NCBI GenBank assembly: GCA_019918135.1
Contig: WBZZ01000617.1
Location: 1-64,000 of the forward strand
DNA length: 64,000 bases
Direction: 5' to 3'
From: Paulinella micropora
Lineage: Eukaryota; Cercozoa; Imbricatea; Euglyphida; Paulinellidae
Shown here: positions 25,198-34,697 of the stretch, one piece after another
Layout of the letters: each line of letters starts with the position of its first letter
Numbering within the stretch: the first letter of the stretch is position 1
Made by a program: the position numbers and the translations under genes
The notes under the pieces: generated by a model
The model's database searches: none
What the model was told of the DNA's origin: nothing
The model's input: only the letters and a program-made list of their open reading frames with translations

Positions 25198-25303
25198 GCC
25201 AAGATTCACTCTCAGTTACTCAACTAGCCTTTCTGACATTGAGGTAGCTAAGCTGGCTACGTTTTTGCATGTTTTTTTTTGTTTTTTTTAATTAAAAAAG
25301 GAT
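25196..25303 (+). repeat. Dispersed repeat E, copy 2, fullest
   Basis: It starts right at the end of the preceding coding sequence with AGGCCAAGATTCACTCTCAG and continues through TTTCTGACATTGAGGTAGCT to an A-run and GGATC. The first third is repeated at 32072-32115 and the rest at 20366-20435. It could be a shared 3' tail. Confidence 0.7.
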
Positions 25304-25506
25304 CGGACAGGTATATCGATACTCTCGTCGGTGAGACTTTCGCATCCGCTGAGATCCAGATTTGTGATTGTCTTTATTTCTTTCAATACATCTAATAGCT
25401 CCTTATCCTTGAGAATGCTTTTGCCTTTAAAAGACTCTGGGTCACCCGACAAGATTCCGAATCTGCTGATGTCTTCCTTGGCTTCTTGGGCGCCGCTTTT
25501 TATCAC
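25288..25506 (-). pseudogene. Leucine-rich-repeat gene fragment (fossil)
   Basis: A 72-residue minus-strand frame ends with ITNLDLSGCESLTDESIDI, a Cys-containing leucine-rich repeat of the AMN1 type. Only one repeat remains, and the frame runs into repeat E, so this looks like the remnant of a larger gene related in style to the F-box/LRR gene at 29.7-31.3 kb. Confidence 0.5.
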
Positions 25507-25515
25507 GGAAGAAGC

Positions 25516-25545
25516 TTCCGCCCTGCATGCGCATGCAGGGCGGAA
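25516..25545. terminator. Perfect 30-bp palindrome
   Basis: TTCCGCCCTGCATGC is followed immediately by its exact inverse, with no loop. It lies at the upstream end of the LRR fragment and may be the transcript end of a lost neighbour. Confidence 0.6.
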
Positions 25546-25589
25546 ATCACACAGCTCTCATTCACCCGCAGCGACATTTGCAATGGCTC

Positions 25590-26214
25590 TCTCTCTCTCC
25601 TTCTTTTTTGTTTAACATATAATAGCCCCGCTTCCACTCACCATATTGTCAACAAAAAGGGTGCAGTTGTCCCCCTCCCTCCCCCCCCCTCTTCTTTACA
25701 GCTGGACAAAGTCGAGAACGAGCAGCAACCCCTCCCCCCTCCCCCCTTACATGTACCCGTCTGAGAACGAGCAGTGGAGAGAAGGAGGTTGAGGGGGAAA
25801 GAGTAGGGAGAAGGGGCGCCTAAAAAGTGCAAGATTTTTATTAAATTTCGACCGTCTCAGGCTTGGCAGCGGGGGCTAACAGAGAGGCGAGGGGGGGAAG
25901 CATGACCCCCCCCCCGTCTGAAAATAGGGAGCGGAAGAGGGAGGGGGGGAGGTGGCCGCGCCAAGAAAGTGTATAATTTTTTATTAAAGCTCGACAAAGT
26001 CTTATACTTGACACTGAGAACTAGGAGAGGGAGAGGGAAGAGGCAGGGGAGGGGGAAAGCACGATCTGTCTTTGTCTCCCATCTGAGAATGCGGAGCGGA
26101 AGGGAAGGGACAGGTAGAGGGGGGGGGGCGCCAAGAAAGTGCAAAATCTTCTTTTTATGAAAGCTCGACGGTCTTACACTTGGCACTGAAAACTAGGAGA
26201 GGGAAGGGGTGCAT
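25590..26214. repeat. Repeat array, family A copies
   Basis: Family A copies lie near 25845, 25987 and 26160, separated by C or G runs and by GCGCCAAGAAAGTG words. No gene is supported. Confidence 0.75.
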
Positions 26215-26215
26215 C

Positions 26216-26253
26216 AACCGCTGGCCTTGGCAAAATGCCAAGGCCAGCGGTTG
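26216..26253. terminator. Strong hairpin at a gene end
   Basis: The arms CAACCGCTGGCCTTGGCA and its exact inverse are separated by AAA. It lies at the 3' end of the minus-strand gene that follows. A degraded version of the same hairpin is at 54104-54135. Confidence 0.7.
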
Positions 26254-26254
26254 T

Positions 26255-27814
26255 TTAAGCTGCCCCACTGTGTTGTCGCTAGAGGCCTCTTCCTCTGCCT
26301 GATCGGCTCTTGTCTGCCCCTTCTCGTCGTCTTCGTCATCCTCGCCGTCTTCCTCCTCGTCGTCTTCCTCCTCCTCCTCGCTGTCCTTGTCGTAGTCTTC
26401 GCTCTCTTTGTCGAGGCCAGCCAGCAACGCGTCATCGCACATCGCGTCCAAGCTCGCCAGTAACTGCGCGGGCGACTCAAAACCTTGCGCAACCAACCGG
26501 GGTCTGAGTTGGTTCCAGAAGTCAGGCGATCTGACCATGCACAGGACTGGCGGCACACTCTCTGGCATCATGGCCAAGAGTTCATCCCTGTCATTCGCGG
26601 CGTTGATAATTGCAATCTCTAACAGAGCCCGTGCCTGCTGCGAGGTCACCTGCGCTTGCTGCAGCAAAAACTGCAGCAAGACCGGAGATTGCTCCGCAAG
26701 GGCCGCAGCGCACCAGCTCCAGTCGGATAAGTTCAGGATTTCCCTGGCGTCGTCTAGTATGGCCCAACAGCTTCTCTCGCTCCAGCTGCACGAGCGATGC
26801 GTTCAAGATCGAGATAAGGTACCCGGCCCTGTGGTGCACCGGCCCGTCCAGCTCGAGCCGCATCACCTTGAACATGTCGGCCAAGAGCATTTCGAGCGGA
26901 AACACTGTGTTAGCCTTGGTCTCTTGTTCGCCCCGCAGGGAGCGCAGACCCGCCAGCACAGACCTCAGCGGCCCCGACGACGGGTAGCGCACGCGAAGCG
27001 CCCGCCACACCCGGCCCGCGGACCCCAGCCAACTGGTCCAAGTGCTCGCGTACAGCAGGGGCGACATTTGCTGGAGTTGCGCCTTGGCCACCAACGACGA
27101 CACGGCGCTCAGCTTCGCCGTGAGCGCGTTGTATCGCTGCAAACCGAGCTCAGCACGGCCTGTGCCAAATGGTATTGCTCGTAACCTCGGGCTGAACAGC
27201 CCGTGCCTAGCCCGTCCAGCCCCTCGGATGTCAGCCTGCAGAACAACGCAAACAAATCTTGGCGCAGCGTAGTCGCTCCGGAGACCACGTGGCGGGGCAG
27301 GCAGAGTTTTAGCCCTCCGCCGCGGCCTTTGCCTCCGACCGCCAGCTCCGCAGTGTGTGCTCCATCAAGACAACGTCGCCTTCGTGCCTAGCGCTTCTAG
27401 GCTGTTCCACAAGGCCTGGAGCGGCGGCCCGTCCAGCCCCTCGGATGTCAGCTTGCAGAACAAAGCGAACAAATCCTGGCGCAGTGTAGTCGCTCCAGAG
27501 ACCACGCTGCGGGGCAGGCAGAGCTTTAGCAGCTCCTCCTTGGCCTTCGCCTCTGACCGCCAACTTCGCAGTGTATGCTCCGTCAAGGCAACATCGCCTC
27601 TGCGAATAAACTTCTCGAGCATCGGCAGCCACATCCCCGCACAGGCCTTACTGTGGAGCAAAAATGGCACATTGCTCATCTGCATTTCCGCGAGGCGGAA
27701 GAGGTCCACGGTCGTGCTGGCAAGCAGGCAGGCTTCCTCCGTGCGTCGTCGAGACATGCTGCGCGCGCCGTCTCGTTTATCGATATCGTGCCCGTCTGCG
27801 AGTGGTGCCTGCAT
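26255..27814 (-). pseudogene. Gene with acidic C-terminus, looks broken (fossil)
   Basis: Minus-strand coding sequence spreads over several frames. It contains Leu-rich helical segments (PLEMLLADMFKVMRLELDG and LLAMMPESVPPVLCMVRS) and closes with a long Asp/Glu tract (DYDKDSEEEEEDDEEEDGED) just before the 26216-26253 hairpin. A stretch of about 200 bases is tandemly duplicated (about 27212-27370 and 27428-27600), giving two copies of a VVSGATTLRQDLFALF-like segment. The composition suggests an all-helical repeat protein. No family is recognised. Confidence 0.4.
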
Positions 27815-28140
27815 ACGGAGCTTGTACTTTTTGACAAAGTGACGGGTGCCGAAGAAGTAAATAGGAATTCTCTGTTACTTGAGGGGAGGGGGGGGGTGCA
27901 CTCCCCCCCTTTCTTCCTTCTTTCTTTGCCTGAGAGGGAGGGAGGGGGGGGAGAGGAGAACATTTGTGCTCTTTCACAAGAGAGACTTTTAAGCAATCTT
28001 CAATTGAACAAATAGGCAAACAGGGCCGAGCTTTTTGTTAGAAAAAAATACGTTTTCTTTTGGCATCAGAATAGTTATATTTGTTATTTTGGCGAAGCTT
28101 GGGCGCTACCGCCCCGACATGTACGCCCCTCCTCCTCTCC
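27815..28140. other. Intergenic with G/C-run hairpin
   Basis: A G run, TGCACT and a C run at about 27886-27910 form a strong hairpin. Otherwise I see no gene. Confidence 0.4.
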
Positions 28141-28142
28141 TG

Positions 28143-29051
28143 TTATCGCGCGGCCTGAGCCTTAATTTCCCAGTTGAGTGGTTTCTCTTTGATTTTCTCC
28201 TTTAAATGGTCTAAGAACCTGTCAACTTTCTTTAGCTCGCTAGGCGGCCATTGCTGTTGGCGCATGAGCCCTTGCGCGTTATCGGTTTTGGAATACTCTC
28301 TTAGCCAGAGCCAGTCCGTTTCGTTTTTGATGGGTAGGTCATTCAGTCCTAGCTTGCTATTATAATAGACATGTCCCGAGGCATATTCTCTGATCCAGAC
28401 GTGGAGCTTGCCGTCGTCCTTGTTTGGCCACACCTTGTAACAAGCCAGGTAAGTATGGAAAAGCGGCATGCACAGCCACTTGTAACGATCCAAGCTCATG
28501 TATGTCGCGTGCACTCCTAGCCATGTGATATCGTCGCGCACCGTCGCGGAGCAGCAAAGGTAGTCTTGGACGTGATTTTTGAACCACTCCCAAGGCCGCA
28601 TCTTATCCCACATGATGCAGACCTTATTCCAACCACAATGACTTTGGAATTCGATGTGCTTGTTGACCTGCAGGCCTTCATCGAAGAGTGCGCGCAGCTT
28701 TTTATGAGCCTTGTCTTTCTGTCTCGCGGGCAGATTTACTAGCAACCTATTATTTTGGGTCTTGTCAGTGTTGGTCTTGAAGAACAAGTCAAACGCTTTG
28801 TTTTCTGCTGTTTCAAGCTGAAAGGTTAATTTGCTCCAGGGTCTCGGCGTGCTGAAAGCGGCGCCGGCAATGAACGCTTTCTTCTCGTGGATGCAAGGTT
28901 TGTTGTTTTTCGTGAGCTCAACGAATTTGTCTTTCTGTGTCTCATACGCAAATAACGGCCATAGTTTGTCGTCGGGGTTGAGCGCTTGACCCAGGGCCGT
29001 TGGGCCGGCAAGGCTTTGCTGCCCTAAAAGCCCGGAATTTTTCCCTTGCAT
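28143..29051 (-). CDS. Uncharacterised 302-residue protein
   Basis: This is a whole single-exon frame from MQGKNSGLLGQQS to WEIKAQAAR. It is rich in Lys, Trp and aromatic residues (for example VCIMWDKMRPWEWFKNHVQ and WLWLREYSK) with a few Cys residues (DYLCCSAT), no signal peptide and no membrane segment, so it is probably soluble and cytoplasmic or nuclear. I do not recognise a domain. Its codons and amino-acid use (more Lys and Asn) are less GC-driven than those of the next gene, which may point to a different source. Both flanks are non-coding spacers. Origin within the virus-like segment is inferred from its neighbours. Confidence 0.65.
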   Translation of the reverse strand: MQGKNSGLLGQQSLAGPTALGQALNPDDKLWPLFAYETQKDKFVELTKNNKPCIHEKKAFIAGAAFSTPRPWSKLTFQLETAENKAFDLFFKTNTDKTQNNRLLVNLPARQKDKAHKKLRALFDEGLQVNKHIEFQSHCGWNKVCIMWDKMRPWEWFKNHVQDYLCCSATVRDDITWLGVHATYMSLDRYKWLCMPLFHTYLACYKVWPNKDDGKLHVWIREYASGHVYYNSKLGLNDLPIKNETDWLWLREYSKTDNAQGLMRQQQWPPSELKKVDRFLDHLKEKIKEKPLNWEIKAQAAR

Positions 29052-29706
29052 ACAGTTTAGCTATTAAGTAGACTTAAAGCCAGGTTCGGGCTAAACAAAA
29101 ACTTTCCAGCTCTTCCTGGTCCTCTCCCCCCCCCCCCCCCCTTCCTCCCATCCTCCCACCTCCTTCACTCTCCTTCACTCTGCTTCGGGGGGACAAACAT
29201 AAATGAAGTCAAGCAGCAAAGGCTCTTATCCTGCCCGCCTCTCCTCACACCTCTCATCCGCAGCATGGGTCCAAGGGCGAGAGCTTGTCCTGTCTGTAGC
29301 GCGTCCCTCGATGGTAACTGGGCTAAGTTGATCCGACCGCTGCTGCTGTTGCTGGCGCTATTAGGCGGGGGGCGCCCAGAGCGCCCGAGGAAAGTGGTAA
29401 GGCTTACAACCGAGGCCCAGCCAAGCTAGACGACTTGGGTACGGAAAAAAAGACTATCCCCAGCAGGAGCGGACATTTCCTCCCCGGCCGCCCGGGGTTT
29501 TTCCTGGCCGGCAAAGAAAGAAAATGAAAAATGAATAAATAATATTTCTTTTTTTTAAGCTAAGCTCAGGCGGCCAAGTAAATTCCCCCTGCCAACCAGA
29601 GTTTAATCAAAAAAACCGGACTAGGCCAAACATAGAAGAAATAAAAAAGCACAAGAGCCCCCGGGCAAGGCAACGAGAGCCCCCGTGGGTTTCTGTTAAA
29701 TGAACA
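29052..29706. other. Spacer between two minus-strand genes
   Basis: It includes a C run (29127-29142) and AT-rich stretches near 29530-29640. One small plus-strand frame inside it is listed separately. An ATGAAAAATGAATAAATAAT stretch near 29523 is AT-rich, but no defined promoter can be named. Confidence 0.35.
29265..29429 (+). CDS. Possible small membrane protein (54 residues)
   Basis: The frame MGPRARACPVCSASL leads to a hydrophobic stretch (LIRPLLLLLALLGGG) and a basic tail. The CPVC pair could bind metal and the hydrophobic stretch could cross a membrane once. It is short and has no homolog I know, so it may be chance coding. Confidence 0.3.
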   Translation: MGPRARACPVCSASLDGNWAKLIRPLLLLLALLGGGRPERPRKVVRLTTEAQPS

Positions 29707-31266
29707 TCACGCACTGTCCGCCCGGGCGCGTGTTGCGGAAGAGGGCGGAGTTAGGGTCCAGGCCGTAGCAAAGGCCCAGATCAACCTTGCGCAATTGCGG
29801 CGGCTAAGCAAAAACACTACCCCCGCCATGGTGAGCTTCGCGCAGCTCTGTAAGCACAGGTCCGTTAGCTCGGGGAGGGCCGCCGCCAGTACGGCGAGCC
29901 CCCTGTCGGTGAGCTGGCAGTGCATAACTCGCAGGCAACGCAGCCGTCCCAGGCCCGCCACGTACGCGGCGCCCGCGTCCGAGAACCACGCGTTACGCCT
30001 TAGATCCAGGCTGTGCAACCGTCGGAGGCCCGCGAGCCCTACCGCCACGGAGTCGGTAAGCTGGGGACAATGACTCAGGTCTAACTGCCGCAGGTCCTGC
30101 AGCGCGGACAGGCGTTGGGCCAGTCCGGCGGTTGTGAGCCCGCGGCAGCCGCGCAGCACCAGACTGCGCAGGAGCGGCAGCCTGGCTAGCCACGACAGGG
30201 CCCCGTCGTCCAAGCCCGTACAGCCGCCCAGGTCTACACACCGCAGTTCGGCCAGCCCCGCCAGGCGGGCTAGGCCGCGGAAGGTCAGTTGGTGGCAATG
30301 TCGGAGGCTCAGGCTGCGCATTTGGCGCAGCTCCGACAGGTGCACCAGCCCCCCGTCGGCCAGTTGCGCACAATCTTCCAGGTCCAGATGCCGCAGTCGG
30401 CACAGCCCCGACAAGGCGGCGAGGCCGGCGCCGGTCCACTCCGTGCACCCCGCCAAGCTTAGACGCTGCAGCTCGGGGAGCTCTGCTAGGTGCGCCAGTG
30501 CTTCGTCCGTGACTGCCCGGCAGCCATCGAGGTCCAGTCTCTGCAGGCAGGGCAGAGCCCGCACTAGCCGGCCGAGCCCGTGCGCGCTGAGGAGGCCCTC
30601 GCACCAGCGCAGGCCCAGCCACCGCAGATTGCGCAGCTGGGACAGGGCGGCTAGCACCGCGTCGGTCAGCCTCGGGCAGCCGTAGATCTCCAAGCCGCGC
30701 AGCGCCCGGAGCTGGAGCAGGCTGAGCAGCTCGGCCTCGCCTGTGTCTTGGCACGCCACCACCGACAAATGTTCCAGACCGCGTAACTTGGCCAGCCGTG
30801 GGAGCTCTCCCCCCTCGGCGGAATGTAGCCCCAGCAGAGAGAGGGACCGCACACAAATCCCGCTGGCTCCGAGGGTGTCAAACAGCGACTGCCTGGCGAT
30901 GGGAGGCCTGCAAAGGCACGTCAGGCTGGTCAAGGCCGGCCACTCTGCCCAGATGGCTTGGGGCACGGGCCCGCGGATTCGGCCGAGCGTCAGGGCAAAG
31001 GGGCTCGGACGGGGTCGCGCGCAGGGGCCGCCGCGGCACACGCGTGCCCACACAGCAAACAGCCACAGCGGATTGTCAGCCACGAAGGAACAGACCAGGC
31101 CGAACACGTCCTGTGGCAGGCGCTTAAAGTCCAGCCCCCCGACCGACCGCCGAGTTGGCGCGGGTGTGGTGGTGCTGCTGCTGCTAAGGCCCGAGCGGAG
31201 TCGTTTGTGGGTACGAGCTGAGCCTACTAGTGTCGGGTCTCTGGGCCTGCCACGCTTGCAATTCAT
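29707..31266 (-). CDS. F-box-like leucine-rich-repeat protein
   Basis: This whole frame of 519 residues has a basic N-terminus (CKRGRPRDP, THKRLRSG), an F-box-like segment at about residues 48-80 (FKRLPQDVFGLVCSFVADN) and then some 13 Cys-containing leucine-rich repeats of the AMN1 type (for example LRQLDLSHCPQLTDSVAVG and LQRLDLDGCRAVTDEALAH). In cells, F-box/LRR proteins are the substrate receptors of SCF ubiquitin ligases: the F-box binds Skp1 and the repeats hold the target. Large DNA viruses of several families carry F-box proteins, probably to redirect host ubiquitination; that use here is inference. A RING-type remnant lies next to it on the same strand. Codons are strongly GC-biased. 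Confidence 0.85.
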   Translation of the reverse strand: MNCKRGRPRDPTLVGSARTHKRLRSGLSSSSTTTPAPTRRSVGGLDFKRLPQDVFGLVCSFVADNPLWLFAVWARVCRGGPCARPRPSPFALTLGRIRGPVPQAIWAEWPALTSLTCLCRPPIARQSLFDTLGASGICVRSLSLLGLHSAEGGELPRLAKLRGLEHLSVVACQDTGEAELLSLLQLRALRGLEIYGCPRLTDAVLAALSQLRNLRWLGLRWCEGLLSAHGLGRLVRALPCLQRLDLDGCRAVTDEALAHLAELPELQRLSLAGCTEWTGAGLAALSGLCRLRHLDLEDCAQLADGGLVHLSELRQMRSLSLRHCHQLTFRGLARLAGLAELRCVDLGGCTGLDDGALSWLARLPLLRSLVLRGCRGLTTAGLAQRLSALQDLRQLDLSHCPQLTDSVAVGLAGLRRLHSLDLRRNAWFSDAGAAYVAGLGRLRCLRVMHCQLTDRGLAVLAAALPELTDLCLQSCAKLTMAGVVFLLSRRNCARLIWAFATAWTLTPPSSATRARADSA

Positions 31267-31332
31267 TCTGTGGGCTAGTGAAGCACCGCAGGACTTTTTG
31301 TGCCTGTTTCTGCCAGCCTGTACGGGTTCAAG

Positions 31333-31693
31333 TTAGCGAGGCCAAAAGGCGTGTGGGGGGGGGTGCCCCGCCCTGCAAAGGGGAGGGGGGAGAGTAAAAA
31401 AAAACAAGAATACGCTGAGTGCAGACCGATCCGGACTCCTCCACAACAGAGTTAAGCTCTCGGGCGACCCCAGGGTGCATGTCGGCTTGTGTGTTCCGCG
31501 TGTGTGGCGGCAGTGCGGGCATCGTTGCTGGGGCAAGTCGCTGGCCAATGCCTGTGAGAAGCAGTCCTGGCAGAAACACTGCCCACAGCCGTGCGTTACC
31601 GCTTCGCATACTATGCTGAGGCAAGGCAAAGAGGGCACGACAATTTTTCTGGCGCCTCTGCGTGGTCGTGGGCAAACCAGCCGGGCATATCAA
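31333..31693 (-). pseudogene. RING-type zinc-finger gene, looks broken (fossil)
   Basis: The minus strand codes for RING signature pieces: LSCPLCL in one frame and THGCGQCFCQDCF followed by QRCPHCRH in another. The usual RING order is C-x2-C, C-x-H, C-x2-C, C-x2-C. RING proteins act as E3 ubiquitin ligases. The coding sequence is not continuous and ends in a C-rich spacer. Its position just upstream of the F-box/LRR gene on the same strand suggests a local ubiquitin-related cluster. Confidence 0.55.
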
Positions 31694-31699
31694 GTGCCC

Positions 31700-32118
31700 C
31701 GGCTAGACTTTAAGTGCTCTTTTACCCCCAAGGTCTAGTTGGATCGTGGGTGTACGGGGGACGAATCGTTGAAGATTGGTACACACCTCTTTCCCTGTCT
31801 TTGCCCCATCCGAGAACAGGGGGCGGGAGAGGAAAGGGGCAGGGGGCCGTGCTAAGTTCATGAGTGGCTTAAATCTCGGTGCTTCCGGTTCTGTGCGCGA
31901 GTCCGTCCAAAGGCGGATTTGCTGTCTTTTAAACGCACGCGCGCACACAAGTACAAAAGATCTTCTAGACAGAAATTGTAATCGGCGCGACGGAGTCCAT
32001 CAAAGGCCAGTTGCTCCTCTTGTTGTCGTGCCTGTACCTGCAGTGAATACTTTGATTTGTGGCTTTAAAGGGTAGGCCAAGATTCACTCTCAGTTACTCA
32101 GCCAGCCTTTTCGACAAT
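31700..32118. other. Spacer with partial repeat E
   Basis: No gene is supported. The phrase AGGCCAAGATTCACTCTCAG followed by TTACTCAGCCAGCCTTTTCGA at 32072-32115 is the first part of repeat E. Confidence 0.5.
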
Positions 32119-33060
32119 GGAGAAGGGAAGAGAGGGGGGCGCCAAAAGAGAAGGGGAGCCCCCCCCCCCCAATCCACCCCCGTGTAAAAGCAGGGAGCGA
32201 GGGGAAAGGGGGAGGGAGGGCACGCCAAGAATGTGCGAATTACGCTGAATTAAAGCTCAACGGTCCTACACTTGGCACTGAAAACTAGGAGGAAGAGAGG
32301 GAAGATGCAGGTGAGGGGGCAGCACCATCTGTCTCTGCCTCCTATCTGAGAAGAGGGAGCGCCCCTCCCCTCCGTCCGAGAACAGATAACGGGAGAGGGA
32401 AAAGAGAGGGCAGAGGCGCGCTAAGAATGCAAAAAAATTTATAAAAAACATTGACAAAGTTTTAATTTTGGCACTGAGAACTACGCGATGGAAAGGAAAG
32501 GGGCCGGGAGGGGGCGCCAGGAAAGTGCAAAAAAGATTTTTTTTTATTAAAGCCCAACGGTCTTACAATTGGCGCTGAGAACTAAAAGAGGGAGAGGGAA
32601 AAGACAGGAGAGGAGGAGAGCACGAATTGTCTTAGTCCCCCGTCTGGGAACAGGGATTGGGAGAGGGGAGGGGGAGGGGGCGCGCCAAAAAAGTGCAAAA
32701 TCTTTTAGTAAAGCTCGACGAAGTCTTACACTTGACACTGAGATCTAGGAGAGGGAGAGGGAAGGGGCAAAGGAGGAGGGACAGCACGATTTGTCTCTGC
32801 CTTCCATCTAAGAACGAAGAAGCGGGAGAGGGAAGGTTCAGGTGGAGGAGGGAAGGGCGCCAAGAAAGTGCGTAAAAAAATACGCTGAATTAAAGCTCGA
32901 CAAAGTCTTACACTTGGCACTGAGAACTAGGAGAGAGAGGGAAGAGGCAGGTGAGGGGGACAGCACGATCTGTCTCTGCCTCCCATCTGAGAACAGGGAG
33001 CGGGAGAGGAAAGGGACAAATGAAATGTTAATTCTCTTAGACAAAGCTGGATTGAAATCT
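32119..33060. repeat. Repeat array, family A copies
   Basis: Family A copies lie near 32250, 32440, 32545, 32708 and 32893, each with the order AAGCTCGAC, CTTACACTTGGCACTGAG, purine tail, CACGATCTGTC and GAGAACNGGGAGCGGGAG. C or G runs separate them. Confidence 0.8.
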
Positions 33061-33159
33061 TAATAACAATTTTTGGGGGGTAACCTTCTCTTGCCCTCTC
33101 CAGCCCACGCGAGCGGACGGGGTTTTTAGACGAGAACCAGTGCGTACATGGACCAGCCG

Positions 33160-33480
33160 GCTCCACGCTCTAAGAAAAGGTGGCAGGTAGGTTTTCTGGG
33201 GAAACACGCGCAGACAAATTTGGCGACGAATTTCATTCAAAAAAGGGGAAAGAGAAAAAGCTCAGTTCACAAAGGAATTGCGGGAAAACATAACCCAGCG
33301 GAAAGAGACCGGAGCGGCCCGTTCATTTGGCGCTAAATTTTTGCTGCTTTACACAGGTGTGATACGGCCGGAAAAGGCAGTGCTTCAGAGTTTATCCGGC
33401 AGAAATGCATTTTTTAACCAAATCACCTCCGAAATTCGGCCATATCACGCCCCGCGTGAGACTAAAACTAGGAGAGGGAA
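33160..33480. repeat. Repeat families B and C, copy
   Basis: Family B (GGTAGGTTTTCTGGGGAAAC, then AAATTTGGCGACGAATT; about 33180-33275) is followed by family C (GATACGGCCGGAAAAGGCAG, then ATCACCTCCGAAATTCGG and CATATCACGCC; about 33360-33455). The same B-then-C order occurs at 35136-35555 and 54835-55260. Confidence 0.75.
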
Positions 33481-33499
33481 TAGAAGAGATGGCAGAGGG

Positions 33500-34216
33500 C
33501 TAATGTGCTGTAGCTCTGTTTGGCGTCGTGGCAATAGCCTGCGCTCCCCCTTCGGCCCGAACTAGTGGGTTGGTGCTGGCCTTGGACACTTTGCTTCGAG
33601 ATTCACAGGTTACGATCGCTTTTTGCAAAGGGCACCAAAGAAGCGGCCCCGGCGAGAACAAGGCAGGCACGCGCACAATCAGACCGGGCGGGAGCCTGAA
33701 GCTTGTAGTCTCGGTGATTTCAGTATACTTTACCTCGAGTTCTTGCTTTTGTTCCAAGAGCGAAATCTGCCTAGCATGATCGCCAATAATCCGATGTAGT
33801 CTTATCAACTCCTGGCCTAGCTCTCGATCTGGAGACTCCGGCTCATCTTCTGCAGGACCCTGGCGAAGCTTTAGTTCGAGCACTTGCAACTCCTTTTGCA
33901 CAAGGGTCAAATCCTCGTGGCGTTTCTGGAGTTCCAGAGAGCGCCTCTCCCGCCCGGACTGAGCTTGCAAACTCAAGTTGTCCCAAAGAAACCTGTGCTG
34001 CAAATGCAGCGAGCCATCTTCCTCAACCGTCGCCTTTATTGCCTTGCCTTGCAACTCAAACATGTGCTCTCCAGTACCCGAAACCTTGGTAAGAACATTC
34101 ATGTCAAGGGCAGAGAAGAGTTCGCCTGGAACAGGTCTCGTCCATGTTGCACCCCGCACCTGAATATATAAGCACAAAAGGTGGACAACTTTGAGAATAG
34201 GGTTCTCTTTGGACAA
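33500..34216 (-). CDS. Coiled-coil protein, unknown
   Basis: The frame of 238 residues has a beta-rich N-terminal part (FELQGKAIKATVEEDGSL), a coiled coil at about 105-190 (LELQKRHEDLTLVQKELQ, LHRIIGDHARQISLLEQKQE) and a proline-rich end. No membrane segment or known motif is seen. Its last residues (SKASTNPLVRAEGGA) resemble a remnant near 54240-54290 (SKVSANPLARVE on the same strand), so the family has at least one decayed relative in the window. It may act as an oligomeric adaptor. Confidence 0.5.
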   Translation of the reverse strand: MSKENPILKVVHLLCLYIQVRGATWTRPVPGELFSALDMNVLTKVSGTGEHMFELQGKAIKATVEEDGSLHLQHRFLWDNLSLQAQSGRERRSLELQKRHEDLTLVQKELQVLELKLRQGPAEDEPESPDRELGQELIRLHRIIGDHARQISLLEQKQELEVKYTEITETTSFRLPPGLIVRVPALFSPGPLLWCPLQKAIVTCESRSKVSKASTNPLVRAEGGAQAIATTPNRATAH

Positions 34217-34409
34217 GACTAATGGCGGGAGGGTGGGAAAAGGGTGGGGGCGGGGGGGGGGGGGGGGGCGGGAGACTCTGAGGAGAAAGGGGGCAGGGAG
34301 AGAAAGAAAAAAGTGAAAGGGGGACGAGCGCCGAAGGGCTCAGGGGGGGGATGTGAAAGGGGAAGGGGGGGGGGGGGGCTTAGTGGAGGAGTTTCGTGTA
34401 TTTTTTTTT

Positions 34410-34630
34410 GTAGCTTCTGCGCCCTTCCCCTCTCTTTTTCCCTTCCTACGCTCCTTGAGCCCCCCGGGCTCAGGGGGCTCAAGTGGGAAAAAAGAAAAAA
34501 AAAGGGGGGGGGGGGCATCCCCCCCCATACACAACCTGCCCCTCGCCTCCTGTCTTTTCCCCGTGAGCCCCCTGAGCCAGGGGGGCTCAAATAACAGGCA
34601 AAGGGGGGAAGGGAAGGGTGCAGAAGCTAC
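34410..34630. repeat. Foldback element of family D
   Basis: The left arm, GTAGCTTCTGCGCCCTTCCC to a GAGCCCCCCGGGCTC hairpin, is mirrored at the right by GAGCCCCCTGAGCC to GGCGCAGAAGCTAC (here GTGCAGAAGCTAC). The loop is purine/C-rich. The whole unit is about 220 bases and is preceded by CTTAGTGGAGGAGTTTCGTG. Confidence 0.8.
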
Positions 34631-34697
34631 AAAAGAATGTAATTAAAAAAAATTCCCCAACAAAGTCTTGCATTTGATAGAGAGCTGGGGGAGGGCA

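Noticed and set aside
29993-30856. A 287-residue second frame under the F-box/LRR gene
   Set aside because: It is a GC-rich shadow without domain signals; the LRR frame explains the region.
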